Shown in pieces: positions 11,311 through 22,075 of a stretch of 64,000 nucleotides of DNA. Below the pieces are notes generated by a model. That model searched no databases. It saw only the letters and a program-made list of their open reading frames with translations, and had not been told where the DNA came from. Within the stretch, counting starts at the first letter, position 1. Every line of letters begins with the position of its first letter. The translations under genes and the position numbers were made by a program. Source of the DNA: Prosopocoilus inquinatus (lineage: Eukaryota > Arthropoda > Insecta > Coleoptera > Lucanidae); assembly GCA_036172665.1 (NCBI GenBank), contig CM069876.1, forward strand, positions 42,501,001-42,565,000, given 5' to 3'.

Positions 11311-11830
11311 ACATTTAACATTAAAAAATTAAATTAAATTAAAAAATCTAATTAGAATTATTAAAAAACAATTAAAGCAAAATTCTGAACAGCTGAACTC
11401 GGTTCTATTCAACCCAAGCAAAAAAAATAAAAATCAAAAAACAATAAAGAAATCGAAGTAAAAAATGAAGTTAAAAAATTTTTCGATGTCAACTGAACCT
11501 AATTGCAAACTAACTCCATTCAACCCAAGTGGAAAATTTGAAACAAATTAAAGTGAACCTCAGCAAATCTCAAGGCCAACTGAACTCACCCAACTTATTA
11601 TATCGTATTGCATTACATTCTACACAAGTTAAAAAAAATTAAAAAATCAAAAGTAAAAAGAATGTTAAAATTTATCGGTGGATTAAAATCAAGCTTAAAA
11701 TTAGTAGTATAAAAATTAAAAATCAATTAAAATGAAGCTCAACCGATCTCAATGTCAGCATAACCCAGCCTAATTGTACTCAGCCCAAGCAAATAGTAAA
11801 TAGAAATGAAAATTAAAAAATTAAGAAAAA
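11311..11830. repeat. Degenerate continuation of the CCCAACTCCATTC array
   Basis: Loose repeats of AACTCCATTCAACCCAAGY with poly-A-rich spacers; no gene seen. Confidence 0.5.
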
Positions 11831-12460
11831 AATACCAAACTTTATTTTTTCCTTGCTACAGAATTGTCAATCAAAAACAAATGAAAATTAATTTCGCCCG
11901 TTTTGATCACCAATTGCCGCTGTAGAAAAAAGTAACTCAAACGTTAACCGAAAGTGACCTATTTGGCGATAAATCGGCACGGTTGGCAACATCGTCTGAC
12001 TCTAAAACCGCAAACGAAATTTTCCCTATGATGGTCATTTTTAAAGTTAGTTACGAATTAATTTCGGTGGCAATCATTTAAGCAGGTTCAAAATTGTAAA
12101 AATTAAATTTTTTAACAGAAATTTTGGAAAAATAATGCGTACATTCAAGTTTAAAGAAAATCTGGCAACTATGGAGTTACAATACTTTTTCTGTAATCGA
12201 TTTTATACTTTATAAGAACTAATGACAACTTATAAAGGACGCCACTATTTTTTTGAGACAACTGAATAAAATCAGGTGAACTTGTGTGAACACGATTTTT
12301 CAAAGAGGGGTGCGAATTACTGTTTTGCGTAAGGGTGCCGACTACCCTACCTCCGGCCCTGTGTCTCTGCAATCTGGATTTGAATGGAAGAGAATTCTCG
12401 CGGCGACTAGTCCATATCTAGGGTCCTCTTTAGTGAAGATATAGACACTTCTACTTTATA
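11831..12460. other. AT-rich stretch, nothing recognised
   Basis: No supported gene or repeat family. Confidence 0.35.
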
Positions 12461-12673
12461 AGGGTAAGTTCATAAGGGAGCTGTGATGATAGATGGTGGA
12501 TGGCCATTTCCACTCGCAGAAGAATAATTTGTTTAATTATTCCACAATATGAGCGCTTATAGTCTCAGCTCGATTATGGACACAAGCAATTGAACACGTG
12601 ATTTTCATTATCAGCGCTATTCAAAATTTCATCTATCATCAGTATCATCACAGCTCCGTTGTGAACTTACCCT
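12461..12673. mobile_element. Small fold-back element
   Basis: Arms 12461-12497 and 12630-12673 are inverted: AGGGTAAGTTCATAAGGGAG and CTGTGATGATAGATG on the left match the reverse complement on the right with a short indel. The size and structure suit a MITE; the target duplication is not clear. Confidence 0.7.
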
Positions 12674-12699
12674 AAGACTATTTCTGCGGAAATAAAAGT

Positions 12700-12905
12700 G
12701 GAAGATGGAAGTTGTGTATTTTGAATTAAACAATCAATCAAAAAGGAAATAAAGATTTAGCATAAAAATTATCACCACGATCTGAAGCACTTCAGATCGC
12801 TTTCTGAGAAAGCACGTGAAGATGGAAGCTGTGTATCATGAAAAAAACAAGCAATCAAGGAAGGAAATCGAGATTTGTCGTAAAGATTATCATCACGATA
12901 TATTT
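12700..12905. repeat. Direct duplication of about 110 bp
   Basis: Copies share GAAGATGGAAG, TGTGTAT, CAATCAA, GGAAAT and AGATTTRKC, followed by ATTATCAYCACGAT. The second copy is at about 12820-12905. Confidence 0.7.
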
Positions 12906-13119
12906 ATCGTATCAGGTAGGTATGGTATAATCAACAACGAACGCACTTTGGCTCCGTTACGTTGACAATGAACTCACTATTATAAATTGCTCATTTCTGT
13001 TGAGTTGCCTGCAGGTATATGTTTGATGTATTATTTATAATCTTTTTGGCAAACCAACGTAGGAGACATTCCGCGTAATACAACAAAACAAATATGCACT
13101 CCCCGAACAATAACACATC

Positions 13120-13480
13120 TGCGCATATTTAACGAGGTTTACACAAATAATTTTTTTGTCCCTTAAAATTTGCGGCGGCACTGCGAGCGGGTGCTAAATG
13201 GCCAAAAAGTTCATTGGCAAGAGTGGGTGTTTATTAGTCCATTGATTGCCTTGGGGCAGCCGAATTTCAGAAATTTAAAACGCAGAACAACGGTTAGCAA
13301 TCAATTAACATTATTAGATGTTGTTAACTTTCATTGTATGAGTTTTCTTGTTTCCTGAATTTCAAGGAAAAATCAAAACATAAACTGAGTAGGGTACTTA
13401 CGACCAAAGCCAGGAGCATTCCAGACGGGATGACCGTCCTACAATACATGAATGTTGTACACTTCTGCTATAAAGTTTTC
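13120..13480 (+). repeat. Dispersed repeat, copy 1
   Basis: Paired with 15045-15400. Shared blocks in order: TTTAACGAGGTTTAC, GAGCGGGTGCTAAATGG, AAAAAGTTCATTGGCAAGAG, CAGCCGAATT, TTATTAGATGTTGTTAA, AAATCAAAACATAAACTG and CATTCCAGACGGG. Both copies are in the same orientation. The partial frame (LLDVVN..C..F) is shared, so this could be an old transposon fragment that was once coding. Confidence 0.8.
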
Positions 13481-14243
13481 GGAGTACGAGACATGCCACT
13501 GGCAGTAAGAAATTTTATGCTTTGCAATTATGAACCTTATAGCTTTTACAACCGTACCTGCTACCCCGATAATAAAACCGGTCATCGCAAACACAGCGAT
13601 TTAACACAGATGCGAACTTATTCAACCAACTTGAATAATCTGCTAGAAAGACTTTCATTGTAGTTGGATGGATAAGAAATTTAACAAAATTTATTTTCTA
13701 AATATTATAACATGTGTAGTAAATAATGTGTGCATTATGAAATTAAAATTTCTGAAACTTTGGCAATTGAAATTAAATAAGTCAATAAAATAAAATCTGT
13801 TATTTTTCGTTAATTAAATTTAACTTTCTAGTTTCATTAAATACACATATGTTTTGCAACTAATTAATAGCTTTGTTGAGCAGAACTTCTTAGCATTTAT
13901 ATTATTATAATAAGAAACAAATTTAAATAATCTGGCTCATTCTATATATTTTTTCAATGTATAGATGCTTCATTTTAGGATCCGCAGAAAAACATAACAG
14001 CATAAAAGTCATAGGTTTTTATATGTGATATCTCTGTATCACAAAGAACAAAAGGGTATCATGAAACATAATTTTTTTTGATGTCGAAAATATTTTACAC
14101 GAATAGGTTTCTTGACATGTGAATAAGACGTGTATGATAGAATTGAATTGAAAATATCAATATATTAACATTTATAAAATAAAGATGACGTGAAAAAATG
14201 TAAAATATAACGGAAATGCTTAAATAGCATAATAGAAACCGCT
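13481..14243. other. AT-rich stretch, nothing recognised
   Basis: No supported gene or repeat family. Confidence 0.35.
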
Positions 14244-14318
14244 TAAATAGCGACATCCTGCGATCGCTTCTGCTGACGAAGCCCCAAATAGGACTGAAAC
14301 AGCTGTACAGAGGAACGG
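14244..14318 (+). repeat. Family A repeat with near-consensus hammerhead ribozyme
   Basis: A short 5' module (AAATAGCGACATCC) leads straight into a full hammerhead: stem I CTTCTG (14267-14272), CTGACGA (14273-14279), stem II within 14280-14295 (loop CAAATA, one mismatch), GAAA (14296-14299), the palindromic stem III segment ACAGCTGT (14299-14306), A17 (14307) and stem I' CAGAGG (14308-14313). All invariant core positions are present and stem I pairs six of six, counting one wobble. This is the best plus-strand copy. Confidence 0.85.
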
Positions 14319-15044
14319 GGCAAAATAACTAGAATCAAAATTGTGAGGTCTTCAATTTACTTAAAAATAAATAAAATCGAACATATGTCCTAATTGCTAT
14401 TATTTTCTTAAAATTATGTGAGCTTTCCGTATGGCAAAGCTTGTCGGTGAGCTAATAAATCACCCTGTATTTCATATTTACTAAAAATCTATTTATGTAT
14501 TTCTCGTAATGAAAATTTTAGAATCCACAGAAAAACATACACAAACTACAAACGAATAAAATTTTTGTGAAGTCAAACAAACCAGAAGTGTATAAAGGCA
14601 GAAATTTGGTATAATTATAATTTTTCAGATTAATTAACATCGTCGATCCTTTATAGCAATTTAACATTTATATGTCTTTATAATATGATCTGAAATCCTG
14701 TTATTTAACAATATAAAATATTCTAATTAAAAAAAAAAACATTTTTTGTTCAATTTTTAAGTTAAAGCAAAAGAGAACAAACAAATTCGCCACCGCGTCC
14801 ACGTTCGCAACCGCGCGTCGCCTCAATAAGTACTCGGAACCAAATACTGGCAACGAAATTCAACAAACCATAAACATCTGCACCGGCCGGGGTTTAATAG
14901 GACCTAAGTAAACAACCCTCCTATCGGGATGCGGAGAAAGTGTCTCTGTTCCTTAAGGTTCGAAATATATTAGGCCCGTTTCAATAAGGTTCAAATTCGA
15001 ACGATTTTATTGCTTTTCATTTCGAAACTTTTAAGCATTAGTGT
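14319..15044. other. AT-rich stretch, nothing recognised
   Basis: Includes an AATCACCCTGTAT word at 14459, typical of MITE ends, without a clear partner. No gene seen. Confidence 0.35.
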
Positions 15045-15400
15045 ACATCTGTCATCTTTAACGAGGTTTACGCAAAGGTAAAGATGTTTCTTAAAATCTG
15101 AGAGCGGGTGCTAAATGGTCAAAAAGTTCATTGGCAAGAGTGGATGATCATTACTCCATTGATTGGTTTAGGACAGCCGAATTCAAGAAATTTGAAATGC
15201 GGGCAAAAAGAAACTTTCACTTTTTCACACCGGTTAACATGCAATTAGCATTATTAGATGTTGTTAATTTGTATTGCGTGAATTTCCTGAATTTGGAGGG
15301 AAAATCAAAACATAAACTGTGTAGGGTAGTTACTTATAAACAATGCCAGGGACATTCCAGACGGGGATGGCCAACACTACAATACAAGAATTTTGCATTA
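15045..15400 (+). repeat. Dispersed repeat, copy 2
   Basis: Second copy of the element at 13120-13480, same orientation. The 101-codon frame starting at GTG in this copy is not kept in copy 1, so I do not call a gene. Confidence 0.8.
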
Positions 15401-16203
15401 AATTCTTATTTGTTTAAACCGTACAAGTATTTGTAATTGTTTTTTTAACTTTTTAATTAGTATCTGTGCAATTAACATCGATGAATTTAGCATAAAATTT
15501 ACTAAGGTATTAATAATTGTCGATGCAACGCTCGTCAAATCTGTTTTCAAGACGATTTCAATTTTATGTTTTTGCAAAAATGGATCGCTCGGCAATAAAT
15601 CTGGTGTATTTCCTTTTGTTGAGCGCCTTACTAATAATATTCATAAAAGTTCAGGAGTTTGCTTATGACTAACAAGCAAAATAAAAAAGAAACTTGGCAT
15701 TTGAAGAATACGGAAAAACTAGCAAACAAAAAAAAACGAACAGGTGCGGAAAATAATAATAAAATTTATTTACGGCGCCGACGCGACGCAAGCGTGCCAA
15801 TTCACGTTATTTCCTCCGCCATTATAATAACTGCTTCATATGCCCATCATGAATTTGTTAGCGTTGGAAAAACGCATTAAAGCCTACGTTTAAGTGCAGT
15901 TTTGTTGAATGCCGAGGCGAAGCTGCTGGAACGGTTCCAAGCTCGAAACGAAGAAATATCGCACGCTGTCATATTTCGGATGATAAATGTCGAGTTGCAA
16001 CAATTGCGAAAGTCTGGCGGTGCTTAAAATGTGGCAGACATTACTTGGAACTAATTAAATTTAAACTAAATTAAAATTAAGAGAAGGCAAGATTACTGCA
16101 TACTTAATAAGAGTTAATTTTGGTAATAATTAGAACGGTTACACTCTCTGTGTATATTACAGCAGGTCTTCGTTCCAATTTCATCAACCTTCTCAGAATA
16201 CAT
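15401..16203. other. AT-rich stretch, nothing recognised
   Basis: Includes a Lys/Arg-rich open frame at 15659 with no family signature. No gene supported. Confidence 0.35.
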
Positions 16204-16747
16204 ATACAGGGTGTCCCGCGACGTAATGTCACCACTTCATCCACGTGAATATCAATTCAAACTGAGTAAAAAACTTTAATAAAGTTTTGTTCTGAAGTAA
16301 ACCGCTTCAGAAGTACTGAGTGTTTAATGTTCACTTTTTTATTTTCTTAAATTTTAAAGTTCACCTAATCATTTTCCTGTTCACCTAATAATCAATTCAA
16401 ATAAAAAGCAAACCGTTTCTCAAGAATACGACGTGTTTTGTAATCTTCGTTATGTGAAAATACACTGTTGGTAGTTATCTAGATTTTTTGGATTATCACA
16501 AAAAAATACGTCGTATTCTTGAAAACGGTTTGCTTTATTAGTTTTCTTTTTAATTTGAATTTATTAGGTGAATGGAGAAACGATTAGGTGAACTTTAAAC
16601 ATATAAAAAATCAAAAATTGAACATTAAACACTCAGTATTTCTGAAACGGTTTACTTTGAAACAAATCTTTATTAGAGTTTTTTAGTCAGTTTGAATTGA
16701 TTATCGCTTGGGTGAAGTGGTGGCATTAGGTCACGGGACACGGTGTA
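16204..16747. mobile_element. Large fold-back MITE with about 240-bp arms
   Basis: The left arm (16206-16445) starts ACAGGGTGTCCCGCGAC. The right arm (16498-16745) ends GTCACGGGACACGGTGTA. The arms pair through nearly their whole length, including AAGAATACGACGT, GCAAACCGTTT, TTAGGTGAA and AACGGTTTACTT blocks. The central loop is about 50 bases. No coding capacity. Confidence 0.9.
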
Positions 16748-18232
16748 TTTCACGATCAATTTTTAAATAAAATTAATTATATAAATAAAATACATTTTTT
16801 TATATGATTCCAATAAAAAGACCGTTCAAAAACTTTCACGTCAACAGTTAGTCATGATTTGAGATAGGCAAGTCTTTACTTATTAGTTACAAATTAAATA
16901 TCGGAATAAATTGAGGTTAATTCAACTTAAACGATTTCACTTTTTTATAATTGTATAAAAAATTCAGGTTGTTGTGGTAAACAATGAATTAAAGTTAATA
17001 AATAATCTAATAATTTTAATTAAAACGGCTAAGTTGTGCTGTTGTGATTATAGACTTACGTTTACCGAACCAAAGTCAACTACGAACGTGAAGGTATTTA
17101 TTTGAACGCACGTTGGTAATTATACAAGTAAATAAAAAGTAACCTGTAAACTATGAAACAAAAAAAAAGTACTGCAGTTCTATAATAAGCTTCGCTCCTT
17201 GTTGAAGTTTATTTTAATTTTATTTTAATCAGTCAATTTCCTCAGTTTGTAATTAAATTCGCGAATGCAGAAATATCTCTCTTTTTATCTTTGATATTAA
17301 TTAATATAATTCTTTCTATTTTATTAATTTAATTTAAATTCTGTGTTCCAAGAAACTCAGAGTGGAAAGAGTGATTCGTTTTAGGCAACACTATTTTATA
17401 ACACAGTTTTTCTTTTTTGATTTTGTGCTGAATATTCGTCTTTCTCTCCCAAACCATTTTTGTTTTTCTATTTAAAACTATATAGCTTTCATTCATATTT
17501 ATCTATTTCGTTATCTTAAATTATTTTTGGCTGATTGTAAAATTTTTGTTAATATTTCAAAAACTTTGCGATCTTAATTAAAATTGCTTTTATTTTTCTT
17601 TAATATAAATCATTATTTTTTGTATTATTTTTTATATAATTGTACTGTGAACGAACTAAATTTCAAAAAAATCTGAATCGTAAACTGAATTTCACGTTTT
17701 TGTTTAATATATTTTTTAATTTAAATTTTTCCAAATTATTTTGTAAACCAAATTTTACATTTCTTTATTATATTGTTGTATTTACAAATTTGGGGGTTTT
17801 TATTTCACATTCTCGTAAGTGTATTTTCTATTTGACGTCCAAGGAGAGTAAAACCCAGAAAGAGAGAAAAGTATTTTCGATATTCTGAAAATACAAGTGA
17901 AGCGCCATTCGAGCAACCGTGGAAAACAAATTGGAAAATCGATTTCTGGCATTTATACCGAAAACCAGAAACGCTACTAACAAAGAACATCCAGAACCAA
18001 CATTGTACGGATTGTTTAAAAGAATTGGGAACAAAAGGGGGATGAAAAATGGGTTTTCAATCCCCGTCTGCATGTTTTTACAAAAAAATTCAAAAAAAAA
18101 AAGATTATTAGATTTGATAAGATTTACATAAATTAGATTTTCAGGGGAACATAAATGGTGACAATAAAGGGTAGTACTCGTATTATACAGTGTGAAGATT
18201 AATGATATTTGGATAACCTTCAGAAGAAAAAC
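16748..18232. other. AT-rich stretch with one dispersed repeat
   Basis: Bases 17185-17275 resemble 62835-62925. A minus-strand frame of 139 codons (18247-17828) and plus-strand frames opposite it are low in complexity and mutually exclusive, so none is called. Confidence 0.35.
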
Positions 18233-18420
18233 TTGCGCCTCCTTCAACCCTAATTGATCATCTTCTTACAAAATTGATGTGGCCATGTGAATCTTTAGGC
18301 TCTAATTTTAATGCAAGGAAATTCTTACGCCTCCTTCAACCCTAATTGATCATCTTCTTACAAAATTGATGTGGTCACGTGAATCTTAGACTCTAATTTT
18401 AATGCAAGGAAATTCTTACG
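18233..18420. repeat. Recent tandem duplication, about 92-bp unit
   Basis: Two almost identical units: GCCTCCTTCAACCCTAATTG through AATGCAAGGAAATTCTTACG. Only a few differences (GGCCATG versus GGTCACG). Confidence 0.9.
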
Positions 18421-18698
18421 TTAATTTTATTGCCTAAACATTTCGAGAAAAAAAATTCCGCGAAGTTATAATTAAACTTTCTCTGCTCGCTGGAAATTTA
18501 AGACGGAATTAAAAACTCGTAAAATCCTATTTTTATTATTGAGCAGAAAAAAAAAACTTCTTCTTCTTCTTCCTCCGAATTAACGCTCCACTTTTTATTT
18601 ACGACGATAACATTGCCAATCAAATTAAAAATAAAAAGTTTCAAGTCGCAATATTATTTTCGCGCATTTCAACAGCCAAGACGTCATACTCAGTACAC

Positions 18699-18707
18699 AT
18701 ATAAATA
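18699..18707 (+). promoter_or_regulatory. TATA-like box upstream of the 18904 open frame
   Basis: ATATAAATA about 200 bases before the ATG at 18904, preceded by GACGTCAT, a CRE-like word. Suggestive only. Confidence 0.2.
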
Positions 18708-18903
18708 ATATTTCAGAGCTGATATAACCGAAGGATGTTCTCCTCTTCAAGTCTCCAGTGGAAGTCCATTGGAGGGAACCATTTTGATTAAATTTGTTAA
18801 GAAGAAGGAAAAAAGGATTTTCCTTCGTGGCTTAAAAGATTTAATTTCTTGAAATTTGCATGAGGCCGTTTGAGTTTCCCGCCGTTTCAAGAAATTAATT
18901 AAG

Positions 18904-19002
18904 ATGGCATTACTGGTTCTTGTGACAATTTTCGTGTGTTCAGTGGCAGTTCAAGAATGCCGAAATTTGGGTTTTGAATTCCCAGTGTTGAACAAATCGT
19001 GA
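18904..19002 (+). CDS. Short frame with signal-peptide-like start; possible first coding exon
   Basis: The ATG has an excellent context (taagATGG). It opens with a classical secretion signal: MALLVLVTIFVCSVAVQ, hydrophobic with small residues near the end, followed by ECRNLGFEF. In genomic frame it stops after 32 codons, but a GTGAGA donor overlaps the stop (GT at 18999-19000), so this could be exon 1 of a secreted protein whose other exons I cannot find. A TATA-like word lies upstream. It may equally be a short secreted peptide gene or chance. No family is recognised. Confidence 0.3.
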   Translation: MALLVLVTIFVCSVAVQECRNLGFEFPVLNKS

Positions 19003-19719
19003 GAAATTTTTGAAACAAATAATTTGGTATTCAACTCAAAAAATAATTGGACTATCATGTTATCGAATAAATTTATTGTAATTAGAGGAGGTCGTTATTT
19101 ACAACAATAGACAGTTGGCCACACTGTCCGACTCATATCGAATTGGCAAAGTTTGACAATTATTTGACACATATAAATTTCAGATCAAATCTAACCTCAA
19201 ATTAAACACTCTTTTTGTTTTCCTTGGAACAAAAAATTAATTAAAAAATCCAAATTATTAAAAAAATTATAAGACGAGATGGGAACGTCAGCGATGAAAG
19301 ATGTTTTAAAATTTGCCTTTGAGTCAAGCAGTCAAGAGATCGCGTTGTAAATGATTATGTAATCACACATTTTGATTCTGGTATTTCGATTCGATTTAAT
19401 TTCGAAAAAACGAATTATTCTCGCCAAGAGTATTAAGAAGAGATCCCGTTCTTGAAGATCAGTGAAGGCAACTTTCATTTTTTGGAGAAGCGAAGATAAA
19501 TCAGCGAAGAGATGGCGCTCTAAATAATTTGCTATAACGCGCTCCGTTTTAACTTTCGATTTACTTAAAATAAAATAAAAATAAACGCAAGGGATAAGAC
19601 GAAATAATTGCATATATTATCAGCGTGAATACGAAATTGAAATCAGAACGAAATAGCTTTCATTGATGGTTAAATGATGGCGCTGTCGAAAAATTTTATG
19701 TGACTTCAGACGGCATGTC
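19003..19719. other. AT-rich stretch, nothing firm
   Basis: An isolated AGATGGCGC word occurs at 19510-19518 (see CTCF-like sites). No gene is supported. Confidence 0.35.
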
Positions 19720-19850
19720 CCAACCAATATTTCATATCATAATTAATCGGTTTCTCACCGGTATGGGTTAGCCAGTGCGTCGCCAAATCTGCCCGTACTT
19801 GTTTCTCGCCAGTATGGGCGTCAAATGTGAGGCTCGTTGACTCTTGAAAT
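19700..19850 (-). pseudogene. C2H2 zinc-finger gene relic
   Basis: In one minus-strand frame the segment reads HTGEK, 14 residues, then HTGEKPI: two copies of the linker that joins Kruppel-type C2H2 fingers (GEK codons near 19801-19816 and 19748-19768). Between them ADLATHWLTHTGEKP matches the second half of a finger, but the Cys pair is gone. A further TCRLKSHK fragment lies downstream in a shifted frame. It is short, frameshifted and without a start, so it is a relic of a zinc-finger gene or a transposon carrying one. Confidence 0.6.
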
Positions 19851-19884
19851 TGCAAAGGCCGCAACAGAACGCTTCTCAACCGTG

Positions 19885-19971
19885 CATGTTTATACTCGCA
19901 ATGGTTCAGGAGTTCCTCAAGTATTGACTCTGGGACCTCTGCTTTTCGTATTGCTAAAAGACCAGCAAAAG
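19885..19971 (+). pseudogene. LINE reverse-transcriptase fragment, copy 1
   Basis: Reads VYTRNGSGVPQ followed by LGPLLFVLLKDQ. This matches the conserved RT block (S-GVPQGS-LGPLLF...IND) of Jockey/CR1-like non-LTR retrotransposons. Only this block is preserved. Confidence 0.6.
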
Positions 19972-20256
19972 AAAGTTGCCAAAAATTAAAAAGTGAGTGG
20001 GTTTGGATGAAAACTATTTTGAAAAATCTTTAAAAGTACTAAATTGAAAGACTGATTAGGTTTTAAGTTCTGAAGGTCAGTAATAAGAAGTAAGTTTATA
20101 AATAATGTAAAGAAATGAAAGATTGCTATGCTAGGAACCTAAATGCTTTGTGCATCAAACGTTTTATTTCATTTCAGTTTCGTTTTTATTTATCTCTCTT
20201 TTCAAGTTTGAACGCCACAGTCGATATACTATAAGTTTGCTATTTCCTAAGCGATT

Positions 20257-20319
20257 CTTGGCGTTCCACAAGCATCGACTTTGGGGCCTCTGTTTTTCGT
20301 ATTCATGAAAGACCAGTTT
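20257..20319 (+). pseudogene. LINE reverse-transcriptase fragment, copy 2
   Basis: Reads LGVPQASTLGPLFFVFMKDQ, the same RT block as at 19885, about 350 bases downstream. The pair indicates a local duplication of a LINE relic. Confidence 0.6.
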
Positions 20320-20330
20320 ATTTCGTTTTG

Positions 20331-22075
20331 TCGCTTGTATATTAATTTGCATAACCATACAAGCAAACCCATGTAAATGTTTACATTTTCTTTAATATTT
20401 GGACTAGAATTTCTCTTGTTAGTGTCTTCACGCTTGCGTATATATTTTAAAATTCAAAATCGATTCTCATCAAGCACCACTATTGAGCAATTATACTGTG
20501 TACAATCAAGTGTAGTGAGATTATCTTCAGCGATTATAATAATCTAATTGCGATATTAACGCATCGGCAGATACCCGATAGATTGAACAAGAATCTGATG
20601 ATGGTTTTGATAAAGTCAAGAGAAGACATTTCGCAGAGTCGAAACAAACAATGATTTAATGCCGGTGCACATCAATTCTCATCGATCATTTACACCTTCA
20701 AGGGATTGACGCGATTCTCGTCAAAGCAGCGCGCCGGTTAATCAATTCGTTCCTCTTTCTGCATAACATTGTTTTTCAATTAAATAATTGTTTAATTAAA
20801 GAATTGTTCGTGCAACTTTTATTATTTTGAATTTTATGGCGTTTTTATGTGGTTACGTAAGACGTCTGATGTCATCTCCTTGGATTGAAACCGGGCCGTA
20901 AAAAGGAAAACGTTAACTCAATGGTCGTTCTGTACTCCACAGGAGTTTCACAATGAAACGCTGACCTTTTAAAACGTAGTTTCGTTTAAAAAAATAAAGG
21001 CTTTTTTAATGCAACTGAAAGAAAAAAAAAATGGTTTCACTGGAAATAGCAGAATTTTAAACTAAACTAAACACAATTTTGAATTCTGTTTTGATTTGAT
21101 TATGAAAATTGCTAGTAAATTCAAATTTCGACCTCTTTCTGTTGAGAAAAGAAGACGATTTGCAATGAAATAAGTAAAAACAAAAGCAGTAACAACGATT
21201 TGAAATTGGTTAGGTTTTTCTTTAGAGCCAATACGTGCAATAAAACGAAAAGTAAGGTTATGTTGTAACCATTTTACGTGAAGAATATCCTTTCCAATGC
21301 AGCGTGCGCTCCTCAAAGATTAAAACACGAAGTTCTTTCGTCTACCTAGCTTGGTTTCCAACGAAGCTAATGATACTGTGCTAAAATTACTTTTCCAAAT
21401 TCATTAAGAGATGGCGTGGTTAATTACGTTCTGGTCAATATATGCAGAGAGTCCCTTGACAATCATCCACACAGACGCAATAAAAGAGGTGATTTAAAAA
21501 TGCTTTTTTCTGAAAGAAGAGTTGCTTAACAACTAAAAAAAATTAGATAGGCCCAAGTGACACAAATTTAAATAAAACCTTGCAAGAATTTTTACTAACA
21601 AACAGCAAATATACCGATAGTTTCATATACTCTTGACTCTAAAAAGATTCGCAGGCGCGCAAAAGAGAAAACTTATTTCTAAGTCATACTTCAAAGGTTT
21701 ATTAAGAAATTTTTCATTCAAGAGAAACCGCAAGTCCTACAGTGGCCACTGGTATGTCGAAAAAGTCAACTTTTATTTAAATGATCATTCTCAAATTTTA
21801 TGAACAAAAAAAATGTAGAAAAGTGAACTCATGCCTTGGAGACGTGTATTCAAGGACATGGGTTCATTAGAATTTTGTTTTTGAATGTATACAGCTTATT
21901 TTTATTAACACTCTGTATATACGTCTGAAATAACTATAAAAAAGAAAGAAATAAGAAATTCACAGAACCATCTTTAAGTTAAAACTGGTAGGATTAATTT
22001 TTGAAAAGAAATTACAAAACAAAGCTGAGAAAACTCAAGGAATACGTTTCAAACGTTAATTTTCAATGAATAACA
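20331..22075. other. AT-rich stretch, nothing recognised
   Basis: Includes one AGATGGCGT word (21409-21417) followed by GGTTAATTAC, like those at 25309 and 25350. No gene supported. Confidence 0.35.

Noticed and set aside
17828..18247. Minus-strand frame of 139 codons, the longest in the AT-rich part of the window
   Set aside because: Low-complexity Phe/Leu/Asn content, equally open frames on the opposite strand, and overlap with a tandem duplication. Most likely chance.
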